A stretch of DNA of 64,000 bases from Pipra filicauda (GCF_003945595.2 NW_024104443.1:2418001-2482000); one strand, 5' to 3'; shown: positions 1 to 13,568, counted from the first letter of the stretch. The notes: generated from the sequence alone by a model not told the origin. A program made the numbers and translations.

Positions 1-1703
1 ATTCCAAGGGACTGATTTCTGTCAGCTTCACCAATGTGCTCAAGTGTGTCTTAATGTTGGAATCCTCAAAAGAAGTTACTGAAGCATTTTCTTCTCAGTG
101 AGACATTAAAAATAATAAGTCAAACACTAGTCATTTCTCCTCAAACCACAGATAGAGACATCTGAAATGCTGAAAGAGGGTGTTAAACAGTATTGAGAAT
201 AAAAATTTTGTTGTATAAATTACATCAGTCCCCAAAGACTCATAAAGTAGTTTCTAAAGCTGTTAGGTTTTTAAAAGGATATAAAACATAATAGACTGTA
301 CATTTATATTGCATCTTCTTCATCTGTTAGTTGGGCAGAGTTGAGGTTTATGAGGACACTAAAGAATAATTCTGCATCATAAAAATGTTATCACTATTTA
401 TTCTTTTAAACAATAAATATTTTACTTGGGTTATCTTAGGAAAGCAGTAATTAAATCTGAATGAAAATCGCTCTGTCTGTTATAAGAAACTAATGAGATT
501 TCTTATATGAATAATAAGGTATAAAGAAAAAGTTATGCCTGTATAGAGACTAGACTAATACAACTCAAAAATTCTCATTCAACCATTAAGATTCCCAGAC
601 GGAATCTTAAAAAATTCTTTCATTATTTTGGTCAATTTACTTCAGTTACAATTCCAATGGCATTTAAAAGCAAACCTCAATTAAAGGTATATCATTTATT
701 TTGAAACAACCAAAGCTACTTATCCTAAAAGTACAGAGTATCACTGACAGCTTTGAAAAGCTGTGATTCCCGTTATTTCTATCAGACATGATTATATTTT
801 TCTTTGCTGTAGGAAAAACATAGTGATGAGTTTACTATAAAAATCAGTGTAGCACTATAATATAGATATTGACGGTATCAGTCACAACATGGGATCAACT
901 TAATTGTGAACACAAATTCTACTTAATTGTAAACAGCAGATCCTGCAAAGAGCAGAGGAAAATGCATTTCTGTAAGTACTTTCCAGAGCTACCCTGTGGT
1001 AAAAGAGCAGGTATAAATGTTAAAATTCAATACTACAATCTCTAAAGTGGAATTCAGCGATCCCAGAGAGAAAGAAATCAAGCCTCAAGGAACATACACT
1101 AGGAAATGTAACTCCTCTTGTAAAAAAAAAAATCAATTCATAAATCATGTGTCTTTCCTCATAAACTAGATGTAAACTCCTCCTGAAGAGCTCTGAATTC
1201 TATACGACCTTGCCTGTTTGTGTATTCTCAGGCTCTAAAACTTTTGTTCACTTAAAAAAATCCTGCTTGAACTTCTCTGGACTTGTAAGAAATCAGTAGC
1301 TGCTTCTAGGCAAAAGAGCAAACAGAGATTTAATAAATTGCTTTAAATAAATTTTAATATGATGGAAGATTCACCTGGTGTATACCTACACATAGCATAC
1401 AGAGGTATTTATTTCTTTATTACACTACAGCCTAAAAGTTTCCCACTTTCATTTTTCTACCAGGTAGGGCAACACATAAATCTCTGGGATTATATTACTG
1501 ATGAAGTCATAGGGAAACTAGACAACTCCCTGGTGTCCTTGTAAGGAGGGTACAGTCCTTAGTCAGGGAGATGACAGGAGCCAAATACATTTTTTATATT
1601 GTTCATACGTATTCCTCAAGCTTGCTTCCAACTAAATCATTTCTTTATTTGTTAAAGCACAGCTAAATAATATGAAACTGTATTTCATGGTTGCTACAGC
1701 CAA

Positions 1704-1798
1704 CTAGCTGCCCCCAATATTCATGTCTTCAAACAGTCCCTCCTGGTTGTTATTATGAGGTTTCCTTGTTGGTTCCTTCACCACTTGCATCAAAAGTC
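1704..1798 (-). other. candidate terminal coding exon (speculative)
   Basis: On the minus strand a very pyrimidine-rich acceptor (a run of T followed by GTTATCCCCCAG) ends at 1799. It is followed by an open frame of 2 bases plus 30 codons that ends in a TAG at 1704-1706. In that frame the last residues read QEGLFEDMNIGGS. Its phase (two leading bases) fits the one trailing base of the candidate membrane exon at 5016-5076. A second frame, ending at an earlier TAA, is also open after the same acceptor. No protein family is recognised, and a chance pseudo-exon is the main alternative. Confidence 0.14.
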
Positions 1799-4700
1799 CT
1801 GGGGGATAACAAAAAAAAAATCTTTATTCAGTAAATTAGTATTTTTATGGAATTATCCTAGTGTTAAATTTTCCAAACACTTTAAGCAATGCTAGCTAAT
1901 ATTTCTTTGTCCTTCCTCTTACAAGCAAGTAAGGAAACAAGATTGTGAGTCACAAATTCTTAAACCAGAACCGCTCATGTTTATAATATATCCTGCTTCC
2001 ATAAAAAACACAGGGTGAGGAATTACATCTGATAAATTCTGAAGCAAATCTGTGACTTCTGAGTAAGAAATAACTCCTTATTTAGAAGTCTTTAAATCTA
2101 AAGTTAAAGCTCACACTCCATCTCTGGGTAATTCAGGGGCTGATTGTTACAGTGATTTTTTTTTTTTAATATGTCCTTGGATAAAATGGATCCAGTTTCT
2201 GGGATGAACTTTTATGTTCTGGAAAATTGATTTATTCTATATGTAAAACTCAGTAAACCTGGGAGTGGAAACTACTAATCTGAGCATTCAACCACTGTCT
2301 GCCTGACAACACTGACAAGGTATAGAATGCCATTGTCGTCACAGTTTCATATTAATTCCTAAAATAATCTGAAGATTTAATACATGTGCTCTAGATTCAT
2401 CACTGTTTTTCAATTTTTCCATACCTTAAAAAGAAATTTTTACCATTACAGCCTTTTTTGTTAGTTTATACATTTAACTTGACTTTTCCCTTGTATAGTT
2501 TTTGTCTTACAGGCCTACGAAAGAATTGAGCTACTGGGGAAAGAAAACTATATGTTCAGAACAGAGGACGAAATTATTTCTAACAGATTCTTGAATATTG
2601 GCTAAGAGGTTAAAAAATAACCTGCAAGTAAAGTGGCAAGAGCTGGTGAATGGTGAGCTAATGAACTAGAACTAAAAACTGGTCATGTTGACCACACTAC
2701 TCGTCTGAGCGGGCATAAAATTCTGTTGTGTTCACGTAAGTGCTGCACAGCTATGTAATGATGAATTTAGCTGATAAATCCAAGAATATACTAAACATAT
2801 AGTAAATTAAACTCTAATTCTATGAGGCCAAGAACAGAACTCTAATTGATCAAATTGTTGCAAGGACTACAGCCAATGAGCTTGTTGGCTTTGTGGTTTT
2901 TAAATTCCAGGGTTAGTTTATGACTTTCTTTTCTGGTAGACAGGCACACTTCTGTAATATTTCTTTGTATTTTAAGAGTCTCCTGGTAGGTTTAAGGGGC
3001 TATGCATGGTCAAAGATTGGTAATAATAGATATTTGTCCAAGAAAAGTTTTATACTGAACTGCTGTTTGTTTTGATTTAGACTCTCTAATCATGGAAGAA
3101 AAAAATTTACAATTCCCCACGTAAAATCAATTAGCATAACAAAGTGGATTAAAAAGATTAAGAAAGTGCAGAAGAATAAACATAAAATTAAATCAAATAG
3201 GACATTCTTAAATAAAATATTCTAGAAATATTCATGAAAATTGAAGGGGACCTGCAGTATTAGAGAACATAAACTGTCTTCAAGGGGAAATTTTGCTGTA
3301 GAGCAATTAAGACATTTCCTTGATATTATTGTACCTCTAAATTATTCCATCTACCAATCAGTTTTGTGAAAGTAGGAAAATGAAAGCTAACCTTAAAATA
3401 AAAATAAAATGAGCTACCTTGAATTCTGAGGCAGTACAAGGCAAATGAAAACCGAAATGTTGCACAGCAGAGCAAGGAACTAAGAGTTTCATAGATTTTC
3501 TAGAGAAGTACAGTAAAATAATGGAAAAATAAACCGTGGCAGGTCTTTTAAAGACCATTTTGCTGTTGTAGTGTTTCATCAATTTTATCAATAAAAAATG
3601 AATACTGATGTTAGAATTTGTTTTGTCCCCAAAAACAGTGCTAAACCATCCATACCATAACAGAATTATACTCTAATTTCTAAACTACACCTTTAGTTTA
3701 ATTGTGTTATCTTATCCTATTTGTTTGAATTACAGGGAACAAGGAGCAGAGAAGATTCTTCACTATCTCTTCACAGTAGCATCTCATGCATTTTGAAACC
3801 ATTAGCATGTTCAGCCATCAGTCTTTGTTTCTCTTAACAGTGCTACTTTCATAATTTTTCACCATATGCAATTTTTCTAGCCACCTAATCATATCTGCTG
3901 CTTTCCAGCAGGTCACACCCTAATTTAGGTGTTCCTATAAAACTGAACTACACACACTACCTGGTTCAATAAAAACACATCACAAAATAGAGAATGAAAT
4001 GCATGGTTTTTTACATTTGAAGATTTTGGATCTAAAGATAAAAGGGCAGAATTAAGCTGACCAATTGTACACACCCAAAGTAAAGATGTTTATATGTGAG
4101 CTAGTCACTCTAGGGTATCTTTAGTAAGCCTTATCAATAAAGGATTTGCCTTCTATCCCAAGAGAGACTAAATTCCAAAGATTTAGAGTTAATTTAGAAG
4201 TATTTGTTGGGAAAAAATTAAATATTCCCCAGAGAGACTGTGTCTTCTCTTTGATTATACAGGGAGTTAAAAGTTACTTGCTGAAAAGTACATCTCTATT
4301 TTTAGTCTGATAAAACCTAGCCTGTGTGCCCCTACATATACATATTTTTGAATCTCTTATCTTGTCTCCAGAATTTCAGGTTGTTTTTTTTTAAATCTCC
4401 AGCTGTTATAAATAAAACAATCCAAACCAACCAAACAAAGAAACAAAAATAATTAAAGGAGAGATATATTTAATGGAAGTATGAGTTCTATTCCCATCTA
4501 AATTTTTTCTGAAATGAATGAAATATAGCTATTTTTCTGAGATACCTGGCAACAATGACATTATTTAATGATAATTCAAAATGCTAACATTAGTAGTTCT
4601 TTATCCTTCCTATGAAAAAGATGTAAGAACACACATAATCCACAGTTTAATCTAATTTATTCTTTTGATGACTTACAGGGGCAAACCCTGGAAGAAGTCT

Positions 4701-5015
4701 TTAATTATTTCCACTGATTAAATATCATCTGGGGTAAATATATACCTTTTAACTCAAATATATTAACGCTAAGACATGCTTAGAGAACCCTTTACTCCAA
4801 GCCAACTCTGCTTCCGTTTCAGCATACAACAGAGCAGATACGGAATGTAGTCATTAAGGACAAGACCTGCCTGTACTTTTTACCAGGGTACCTTGCTAAG
4901 CCAGAGTATCACAATTGAAAGTAATAGCTTTGCTATATTTTCCAGCCATCCTTGCTCATTTTTCAATACTTTCCTTACTGAAGAACACATCTTATCATAG
5001 ATATTTTAATTTTAC

Positions 5016-5076
5016 CTGCTAGCAGGAGTCCCACAATGACTGCTGATGATAAATGTTGTTTTACTGTAACTACTAC
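5016..5076 (-). other. candidate exon encoding a membrane-like helix (speculative)
   Basis: On the minus strand an open frame ends at a CAG/GTAAAA donor (GT at 5014-5015) and codes for a strongly hydrophobic stretch, SSAVIVGLLLA. It reads like a single-pass transmembrane segment. Several acceptor AGs are possible upstream (exon ends at 5063, 5076, 5082 or 5084), all with modest pyrimidine tracts. The exon ends in phase 1, compatible with the 1704-1798 segment. No family is recognised, and AT-rich DNA often yields hydrophobic frames by chance. Confidence 0.13.
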
Positions 5077-5996
5077 CTGTAACTCTTATGAAGAGGTAAA
5101 TTCACCCTTCCTTACTGTCTACATTTACCAATATGTGTATGGGCAATATACCTCCTGATGTGACGGCTATATTTATGTAAGTAAAATGCTTAAATCCAGT
5201 ACATGGGTCCAAATAGTCGTCAAATCATCTATGCTCTTCAAATTTTTATCATCTATGGCAAAGTTTTGACCCCTGCCAACTAACAAACTCCTTAACATTA
5301 GATAAGGCTTAGTTTATAACGTAGCAAGGATTCAGAATAATCCCCAACAGAGGAGGGAGAAAAAAAGAATTTGCTAGAATATATAAAATTTTTACTGTAT
5401 CAGATAGCCTTGGCCCACATAATGGTTGCCTGTTCATTTTATTCGGTGCCAAAATATGATAGGAAATGTCATCCTTTTAAAAAGCTGGTATTTCTAGGAG
5501 ACCTCTGTTTAAAATGCATTTGTGTATGTGTTTTTAAAACAGTTTAGGGGGTTTTAAAAGAACTAGAGGAGAAACGTTTCAACCAGCTGAAAGAAAAACT
5601 GCTTGTGCTCCATATTTGTATTCCCAGATCAGATTTATAAAGCAAAGACAAAAGGAATTAAAGATAAAAGAAATTAAAGAAAACAAAACCAGAGAAATTT
5701 TCAAGTGGTAAACATGAATCTGTTTATACAGAAGAGTTGCATCCTTGTTCCTTCCTGAGCTTTTAATAATGAAAACATTAATGGTAATGAAGCTGGAAAG
5801 ATCCCTGGGCATAGCTATTGGGTATATACCAAACAGGGACAAGTATGCCATATCTCTGCCAGATGTTATAGTTGCAAGGAAAAACAAGCTGCAGGTCTTC
5901 ATTGACTGTTTGATGAAAGAATTGCTGAAGGGAGGTTAGCAACAGGGTGGAAAAACTGTCCCTTGGGCTAAAATATGCCAACAACTCTGTAATTCT

Positions 5997-6257
5997 TCAG
6001 CAGAAATGCACTCTGCTTTTAAGTTCCACAAAACAAATAACCTCTTCCCAGTCCTCAATTACAATCAAGTGTGATAATGTGTTTCTGGATGGTTTAAGTG
6101 GAAAAATGTTGATCAGGGCTGACAGTTTAGTGGCTGTTTCCATACTGTCACTGAGGTCTTCAAAAATATAAACTGTGAGTGCAGCTTCTGGCTGGTAGTT
6201 GGAGTATAGCTCATCATTCAGCACACTAATGAGTACGTTGTGCTTATATCTTCCAAA
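5997..6257 (-). other. protein-like open segment, possible pseudogene remnant
   Basis: On the minus strand an uninterrupted frame of about 86 codons runs between a TGA at 6258-6260 and a TGA near 5997. Its first half has a balanced composition rich in acidic and polar residues (for example NVLISVLNDELYS and FEDLSDSMETATKLSALI), unlike the Phe, Ile and Lys-rich junk frames around it. There is no convincing start codon, splice donor or continuation on either side. It could be a fragment of a processed pseudogene, an old exon or chance. I do not recognise the family. Confidence 0.13.
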
Positions 6258-6367
6258 TCAGACATGCTTTTAAACATACTATGAACTCCGGTGCAATGAC
6301 TTGATGTAAGTATAAAACAGTGTGCTAATGACTTACTTACAATAAATCAAAGTAAAATTTGGAATAC

Positions 6368-6578
6368 AGGGTGTTCAACCTGAATATGAGGAAAAGTTTC
6401 TTTACTGTGAGGGTGACAGGAATAGGATGCACAGAAAATCTTCACAGTGGAGTGTCCTTCAAAGCTGCCTGGATGGGATCCTGTGCAACCTGCTCTGGGT
6501 AAATTTGCTTTAGGAGGAGAGTTGGACTAAATGATCATGAGAAGTCCCTTCCAACCCCAGCCACTCTGTGATTCTGAA
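6368..6578 (+). mobile_element. CR1 LINE, 3' terminal fragment
   Basis: About 210 bp match the 3' end of avian CR1. The order is a stretch equivalent to the last ORF2 codons (GAGGAAAAGTTTCTTTACTG), the segment around GCTGCCTGG, the antepenultimate block GGACTAAATGATCATGA, CCCTTCCAACC, and the closing CTGTGATTCTG. It is a strongly 5'-truncated, diverged copy in plus orientation. It has no coding capacity and no clear target duplication. Confidence 0.85.
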
Positions 6579-9500
6579 ATAAAATTTGAGAGGGAAGGAC
6601 ATGACATAGACAATACCTCTTAGAGCATTTTGCTACCAGAAATGTTAACTAAATAGCCCTATCCTCCATTCCTTCCAAGCATTTATCAAAAACACAGTAA
6701 CAGATGTGGGAACCATAAACAGTGGAAAAGTAGTCAACGGGATCTTCTTTCAATTTTAACAAGTGTTATTTAATGCATTTTTCCCATATCTGTGAAAAGC
6801 ATTTTCTGTTTGTACTCAGTTCATCAGAGTGTTGCTTGCAAATATGCTACAGAAAAATACATCTGGAGTATATGCAATGGACCAGATTGCAGAGGAACAG
6901 AAGTGTCTACAAACCCACTTACAATCTGGGAAATTCAAAAAATTGTTCACAGACCCAGTTAAAAACAAAGCAAGCAATGTTAGCTGATATATGTTAGCAC
7001 AGAAGACCTTAAACACAAGCATGTTTTAATTTCAACACAAATGTGTTACATATTATTTCTATAGAAATTATTTTATACATTCATCACCTGCAAGTTTAAG
7101 TCTCCCATCCATAACCACGGTGAACTTCTAAGCATATCAGTAAGAACTCTTAGGGAAGAAAGAACTTCAGTGTATTTTAAAAAGTCATTACCATGAAATT
7201 TGCTTACTTCAGTAGCATGTACTTTAGATTCTGCTTATTTACCCAACCTATGCCTACCATTTTAAAATTATGCATGCAGAGTAAATCTGCGGAAAAAAAC
7301 CAAAACCTAGGTTATTATAAGGACAGTGAACAATCACAGTAGAAAATAGATGAGCATAAGAAAAAGACCTGAAATAATGATTCTTCTTTTAGCCAGTATT
7401 CATTGAATTAGGAGAGATTGGAATAATCTTTACAAAGTGAATAAGGGAACTGATGCATGGAAATAATTCTCTCATTTGCTTGACATTTTTAATTCAACCC
7501 ACAGGGAGTTTTAGCAGTCTCGGGATAATCTTGATTTCGTATGAAAGTCACGTCAGCAAGTAATGTGAATCCAGAGACCTTGAAAAACAGTTTCTTGTAC
7601 TGGATGCCCATGTTGTCAGTTTCTTAAAAAAACAAATTTTGCAAAAATTTGAAGAAGTACCTAGAGGGTAGATTGTATTTAAAGTAACTAAGAAAGTTAG
7701 AGGGTGAAAGTTTCTTTTCTTCGTGTTTTTTTTACTGAAGATACCCGAGATATCTAAAGAGTTATATCCCTTCCTCTCTTTCTTTAGTTAGCTCATTTAA
7801 TGAAAAAGGGAAGCAATACATTCTCTTCTGTGTGAGTACACTCCCTATGGTGTCATTGATTTTTGTGTATCTCTCTTTATTGCCTTCAGAGAGATTCTGT
7901 TGTATGTTTTCCTGATGTTGTATTCTAGCAGGACAGATCCAGTAAGAGATAATTCAGATGTTCGGGATATTCAAGAAATTCTTTTATAAGGTTCATCCTA
8001 ACCCTCTATCAATCATGAGTACTTTTCAGACTATTGATAGTATTTCAGATTTGATATGTTGTCCAACATGTCAGATTTACTTTTTCAGTTTTTGGTTCAT
8101 TCAGTTGAAATTGAAGCAGATCAACATCAAACACAGTGAAAATTCTCTGTATTTCAGTACACCACTGCATTCAAGTCTGGCCTTGTACTGAGAAGTGCTT
8201 TATGGTATATAGATGTATACCAGGGCATGTAACTACAGGAACTATTCTTCTATTTTCAGAACTGAGGGTTGTAGAAAATTTTCATTGCTATTATTATTAC
8301 ATATTGAGGCATTGTCAGTCTGGAAAACCATCTAGGTTGGCTGCATGCCTGCAGAGGAACTCAAGATCAGCTCAGAACTCTAGGCAATTCACAGAACGGA
8401 AGCTGGAACAAGCTGTAGCAGGAAATACTTCTCAACCTCTACAAGCCACACTGCTTCATCAGTCATTATAGAGGCAAATGTTCTCCTCCATTCAATCCAC
8501 ACATATTAGCAAATGATGTTATATCATAATAAAACAGGACAAGGCAGGAAATTTCTGCCTGATTGTTACAGTTCTCACTCATGTTGCTCACATTGTCAGT
8601 AGCAGTTTCCCTCTATTCTTTTTCCACCTGTCCTTTCCCACCATACTCCTCACATCAGAATGGGTTCTGTGCCTCACTAGTCTGACAGTAAGAGATCTTT
8701 CAACTTGCAACTTAAATTTTTCTTTGGCTAGCAAAGCGTGCTCATTTTTTATTCAGTTTATGAATTTTTTTTAGCCTCAGAGTTTTTCCCTTTGAAATTT
8801 TTTACAAACTGTAAGCATTTACTGTCTTATTCTTATTTTGCTAACTAAACAAGTTATTATAAGGAAACTCTATCCCTCATCATCTTAATAGATATTTTTT
8901 CCTCCTTCTTATCAGTGTGATTTGAAAAAATCCAATATGAAAAAACAAAGGTAAAATAAGAAAAAAAAAGAAATTGATAATATCAAAATTACTTACATTT
9001 TGGCATGATATAGACTTACTGATGCACTCTCCAAAACAGATTTTCTGTTTTAAATAAAAGTAATTTATAAATTTGCATTCACTATCCAATATTATATACA
9101 ACACTTTTGTTATATATAAAGGAAAAACTAACTCCCTTTTCTCTTTTCAGCTATGCTATATTTATTTCTCCTTCATCTTCTTAAAGGAAATGCAATGCAA
9201 AATACATCCATAAGTATTTTTCATGTGAATATTGAAACTCAAAATTTGCAAATATGTGCAAGACTGGTGAAAGAGAATTGCTTAGTGCTTATGCACTTCC
9301 TGCTGGCCAGAGTAGGCTATAAAAAGACTGGAAGGTATAAACATAAAATGTAAGATATTTTCTTTTGAATAGGAAAGCAGAAAATCCATTCAATCACTTG
9401 GCACACTAAATGTCATTTTCTTATCACTTTATCATGACAATCCATAAGATTCGGCATGGAATCTGGGAATAACTTCCTTTTGCTCAAAGGAAAAATAAAG

Positions 9501-12500
9501 CTGAATTGGTATTTTGGCATTAAATCTCATAGCAGCTCTGTAACTTGGCATTTACTGCACATCCTTGCATTGATTTAGCATTTCTACCCCCATAATATTT
9601 CTTTTTCCTAATGCTTGCCTATCTCCCATTTTAAAACAATTTATATTAGTTGCTGCTTTTGTCACCATTGGTTTTTCATTGCACATACAATATTGTCCCA
9701 GTTGCAACACTGTATTTAAGGTTCTGTCAGGATTTTTGTGCTACAACATTATTTTCTTGGATTCATAATTTAAAAAAAGATCCTTTGGTTGAGATGCAAC
9801 GCTATTGCAAATTTTCAGGTAGCAAAATGGTTATTTTTTTAATCCTACTTTTAATTATTTCTTTTAAGTATTAGGAAGAATATCTCAAATAAGCAAGTAA
9901 CGATGCATATATTTGAACTTTTTACTGTGAATACTTATTTTTTTAATCTTATCTTAACTTTGTGATTCTTATTCATACTAAATAGTACGATTTATTTCCT
10001 CTGATTTCACTATCTTCATGCAAAAGTATTCTAAGTGGTCTGCCCTCTAGAAGTAATGATAAAAAGAAGTATAAAAATAGGTTTCTTTAAGGTTAGCAGA
10101 CATTAACATGTATAATTATACATTAATTAGTATAAGCTGATACTCCAAGTGAAGAAAACCTAGATTAAACCCAGAAGTTTTTCTTAATAAGTAAAGACTG
10201 TAGTACATCTTTAAAGGACTGAACAGGAAAGAGAAAGGAAGAAATATGTATGGGTTATATAACACATTTCTAAGCTCATAAAAAAGTCTCTGTACTTGAA
10301 AAACTCGGTTTCATTAATCAAAAAACAAAGGTCCCTTAATATAGGAAGAACTTGACCTATGCCTGAAATATCTTTGCTCCTTCGCTTTTCTGCCATTTCT
10401 TATAGTGTCAGCAAATTCACATAGGCCTAATATTGAGGTATACACATTGCAAGAGAGAATCTAGGATTGTTTTAACAGCAATGTTAAAGGGATGTTTGGG
10501 GATTTATTTAATATAAAAATGGTATCATTTAAACATTAGTGGTTCAAAAATATGAAATAAAAACACCAACTGTATTTCCATTTTTTGTAATTAGAAATTT
10601 CAGTATCAAAACCCAAGAAACAATACATATGACAGAATTAATTAGATTCCTTCATAGATGTATCAAAATCTAGATAGAAACGTTTGTTTCCAGAATTAAT
10701 ATAAATAATTGGATTGCACCGTTCTTGCCTTCGTTAGTACTGGATAGTCATTAGAAAGATACAGATGAAAAACAAGGAATGTCACATCATTTGGAAACAA
10801 TTTCAAAAGAATTCTCTGTTTCACTGTTTAGTCATTCCCTAAGTGAAACAAACTGTACTTTTGGTACTGGCCTAGCATGCATGAAACAAATTAACAACTG
10901 AATAACAATGTTTAATTAAGGATAATAGATATATGTCAATATTTGGAGATAGTAAATATGCATGTAAGTAGATTAATAACAAGTTGTCTTTTTTTAATAA
11001 TAATTTAATAATAATTTATTATCATCATTAAATGAAATACTGTTAATACAACATTTCTTTCCACTTTCTCCAAAATATTATGCCTCATCTCTTCATTTTG
11101 GGGTTCTTTTTAGCTACAGAAAATCTGATTTGTCTGAATTTTGCATAACTGAAATCCAAATGTTTATTTCTTTGCATGATTTTCCCACGGTTCTTTCACA
11201 ATTATGCAATCTTTTCTTTATCTATATATACAGAGGTATGTATATATATTACCCTGCCTGAAATTGTTTCATTGCAAATAAACTTCTGCAAAGATCCTCT
11301 GGCAAAACATTTTGTGGGGCACACCTTATTGCAAAATAATTTTTCATTCTAATATAAGGTGAAAATCGCTTTTTTTTCCAAATAATTTTCCATAGTACAT
11401 CACAAAGTATCTTATCTCTATTACCATTTCTCCTTTACAGTATTCTCTCATAATTATATAAAAAATGTTTTTCTCACTTTAGTACTTTTTGCTTTCACTG
11501 GACTGTGAGGTGTCTATGGTCAATAAGTGTTCCTGCTTCCAAAGTAACCCTGGAATTTAGTTTCACTGATTTTAGGAATTTTATGCACAACTAAATGAAG
11601 AATACAATCTCAGTGCCACTGATCAAAACAATTTTAATGACACCAATACATGTATTTCTCTTGAGTTTGGGATAAATGTGTTTCTAATATTTAATAGCTC
11701 ATTGAGTTAACACTGTAATACGGCAAGTCTGCAAGACAGTATAGCTAAATACTGTAGATGTAGACATGTGGTAGATTCTGCATGAGTTTTGACCTCTATT
11801 TTGTAGAGTGGGAATGGAAAAAATAAAAATCTGTAGCCTTTTGTAGTAAGAGAAGAGAAGGGCTAACTCAAGAAAGTCAATAGTCACGGGTTTAATTTAC
11901 ATCAGTATGAATCTTATTTTTAGAGATGTTTTGAAGAGTGACAGTCAGTCATGTCACTGAATGTTTTCCCTCATGTTCAAGGAACTTTATTTTCATTCTT
12001 CATATTCTTAGAGCAGTTAAAAACATCCAGACAACACCAAAAAGGAGTTTAATTTTACCTCTAACTTCTTGAAAGGAAGCATTCCAGAAAATTAGAGACA
12101 AAAGAAGAGGAGGTTTATTTGGGACTGGTTTCACTTTGAGTGGGTTCTTTTTCTGATAAAAAAATGTATTATTCCAGTTTTGATAACACAAGTAAGAACA
12201 TATCTTTTCCCTCAACTGAGATTGTAAAGCTAGGGTCTAACTCAAGGTGACAAGATTTTCTAACTCTGAGTTAGGGGACCAGAGTTGTGAGTTGAGGACA
12301 AGAACTCAAATTTTTGTTTATTTTTCTTGTCATGAATATGAACTAATCAGGGACAGTATCATAGTTATAAGTGCACTGAACTGCCTGTTACCACAGGCAC
12401 TTCACCTGACGAGGTCTCAAGACAGAATTCTGTAACAAATTCATTCTGCTTTAGCTAAAGTTGACTTCAAAGAGGTTCTGCAAGTTATCCTGGGGCTGAG

Positions 12501-12680
12501 AGAGGCCTTAAATTTCTGAAATAGGCCCTTGCCTGTGAAGCTTAATTCATGTAACAGCTTTCAAAACAAGTTTTTCCTGTGCTTTAGAGACCTATTTTGT
12601 CAGTAGACGAAGCTGAAAACACACCCTTTAGCTGAATTTAAAGCCTGGTAAGCATTGGAGCAGTATAAATAATATACTTT
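6579..12680. other. AT-rich DNA, no recognised gene
   Basis: Nothing is recognisable as a gene or transposon. Simple-sequence stretches include the AAT/ATT-rich 10997-11035 and a TA-rich run at 11221-11250. Short open frames on both strands have composition typical of random AT-rich DNA. One 48-bp splice-bounded candidate (8997-9044, minus strand) is listed separately. Confidence 0.6.
8997..9044 (-). other. candidate 48-bp exon (speculative)
   Basis: On the minus strand the acceptor TTTATTTAAAACAG is followed by exactly 16 open codons. These give a Cys-containing peptide beginning KICFGECIS. A consensus donor GTAAGT (GT at 8995-8996) then follows in phase 0. It is short, so chance occurrence is likely. 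Confidence 0.1.
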
Positions 12681-12999
12681 TGTTTTGATGGCTGTGTTCG
12701 CATGGCAAGGTTTTGGTAGCAGAGGGACTACAAGGATGGCTTCTGTGAGAAGCTGGCAGAAGCTTTCCATGTGTCTGCCAGAGACAATGCCAGCTGGCTC
12801 CAAGATGCACCCACTGTTGGCCAAAGCTGAGCCCTTCAGTGATGCTGGTAGTGCCTCTGTAATAACATATTTAAGAAAGGGAAACCATTTCTGCACAGCA
12901 GCCAGGAGAGGAGACACCAAGGTCAGTGAGGAAGGTGGGGGGAGGAGTTGCTCCAGGTGCCAAAGCTGAGCTTCCCCTGCAGCCCATGGAGAAGCCCAC

Positions 13000-13250
13000 G
13001 GTGAGGCAGCTGTGCCCCTGCTCCACACTGGAGCAGACTCCTGGCAGAACCTGTGGAGAGAGGAGCTCATGCTGGAGCAGGTTTGCTGTCAGGACTTCTG
13101 ACCCCATAGGAGACCCACACTGGAGGAATGCATTCCAGGACTGCACCCCGTGGAATGGACTCACACTGGAGAAGTTTGTGAAGAACTGCAGCCTGTAGGA
13201 AGTACCCACATTGCAGAAGCTCATGGAGGACTGTCTTCTGTGGGAGGGAC
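13000..13250 (+). repeat. degenerate internal repeat modules in the ERVL-type LTR
   Basis: Modules of roughly 40-45 bp recur with variation around the phrases CACACTGGAG, GGACTGCA and CCGTGGAA/CTGTGGGAG. This modular array is typical of this LTR family and explains the overlapping open frames on both strands. Confidence 0.7.
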
Positions 13251-13544
13251 CCCACACCAAAGCAAGGGGAGAGTGTGAAGAGGGAGGAGCAGCAGAGACA
13301 ATGTGTGATAAATGGACCACAACCCACATTCCTTCTATCTGCACCCTTTGATGGGGAGAAGGTAGAGATATCCAGAGTAAAGTTGAGCCTGGGAAGAAGG
13401 ACAGGGTGGAGAGATGTTGTTTTTAAGAATTGGCTTTATTTCTCATTATCCTACTCTGATTTGATTGATAATAAATGAAATTAATTTCCCAAAGTTGAGT
13501 TTGTTTTGCCTGTGACACTAATCAGTGAGTGAGGGCTCTATTCC

Positions 13545-13568
13545 TGTCCTTACCTTAAGGTAAGGACA
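13545..13568. repeat. 24-bp perfect palindrome inside the ERVL-type LTR
   Basis: The 24 bases centred on CCTTAAGG form a perfect inverted repeat without spacer; the left arm is TGTCCTTACCTT. The surrounding LTR does not normally carry a palindrome here as far as I recall, so it may be a local inverted duplication. Confidence 0.8.

Larger units (their letters stand above)
1..6365. other. AT-rich intergenic or intronic DNA, no recognised gene
   Basis: No transposon family or gene is recognised here. The open frames are short, overlap on both strands and mostly lack ATG starts. Poly-T and poly-A runs occur (for example near 2158 and 1807). Two splice-bounded candidate exons (1704-1798 and 5016-5076, minus strand) and one protein-like open segment (5997-6257, minus strand) are listed separately at low confidence. 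Confidence 0.6.

Noticed and set aside
1..86. Open minus-strand frame running to the window start after a CAG
   Set aside because: The acceptor lacks a pyrimidine tract, and the frame is only 28 codons and cut by the window edge.
3421..3504. Splice-bounded minus-strand segment coding a Cys/Phe/Leu-rich peptide
   Set aside because: The donor GTAGCT is weak, the phase does not fit its neighbours, and two frames are open.
4678..4713. Short minus-strand segment ending at a GTAAGT donor
   Set aside because: The acceptor is poor and the better upstream acceptor leads into stops in all frames.
12600..13344. ORFs of 156-157 codons on the minus strand
   Set aside because: They fall within the modular GC-rich part of the ERVL-type LTR on the antisense strand and show repeated LTR text, not a protein family.
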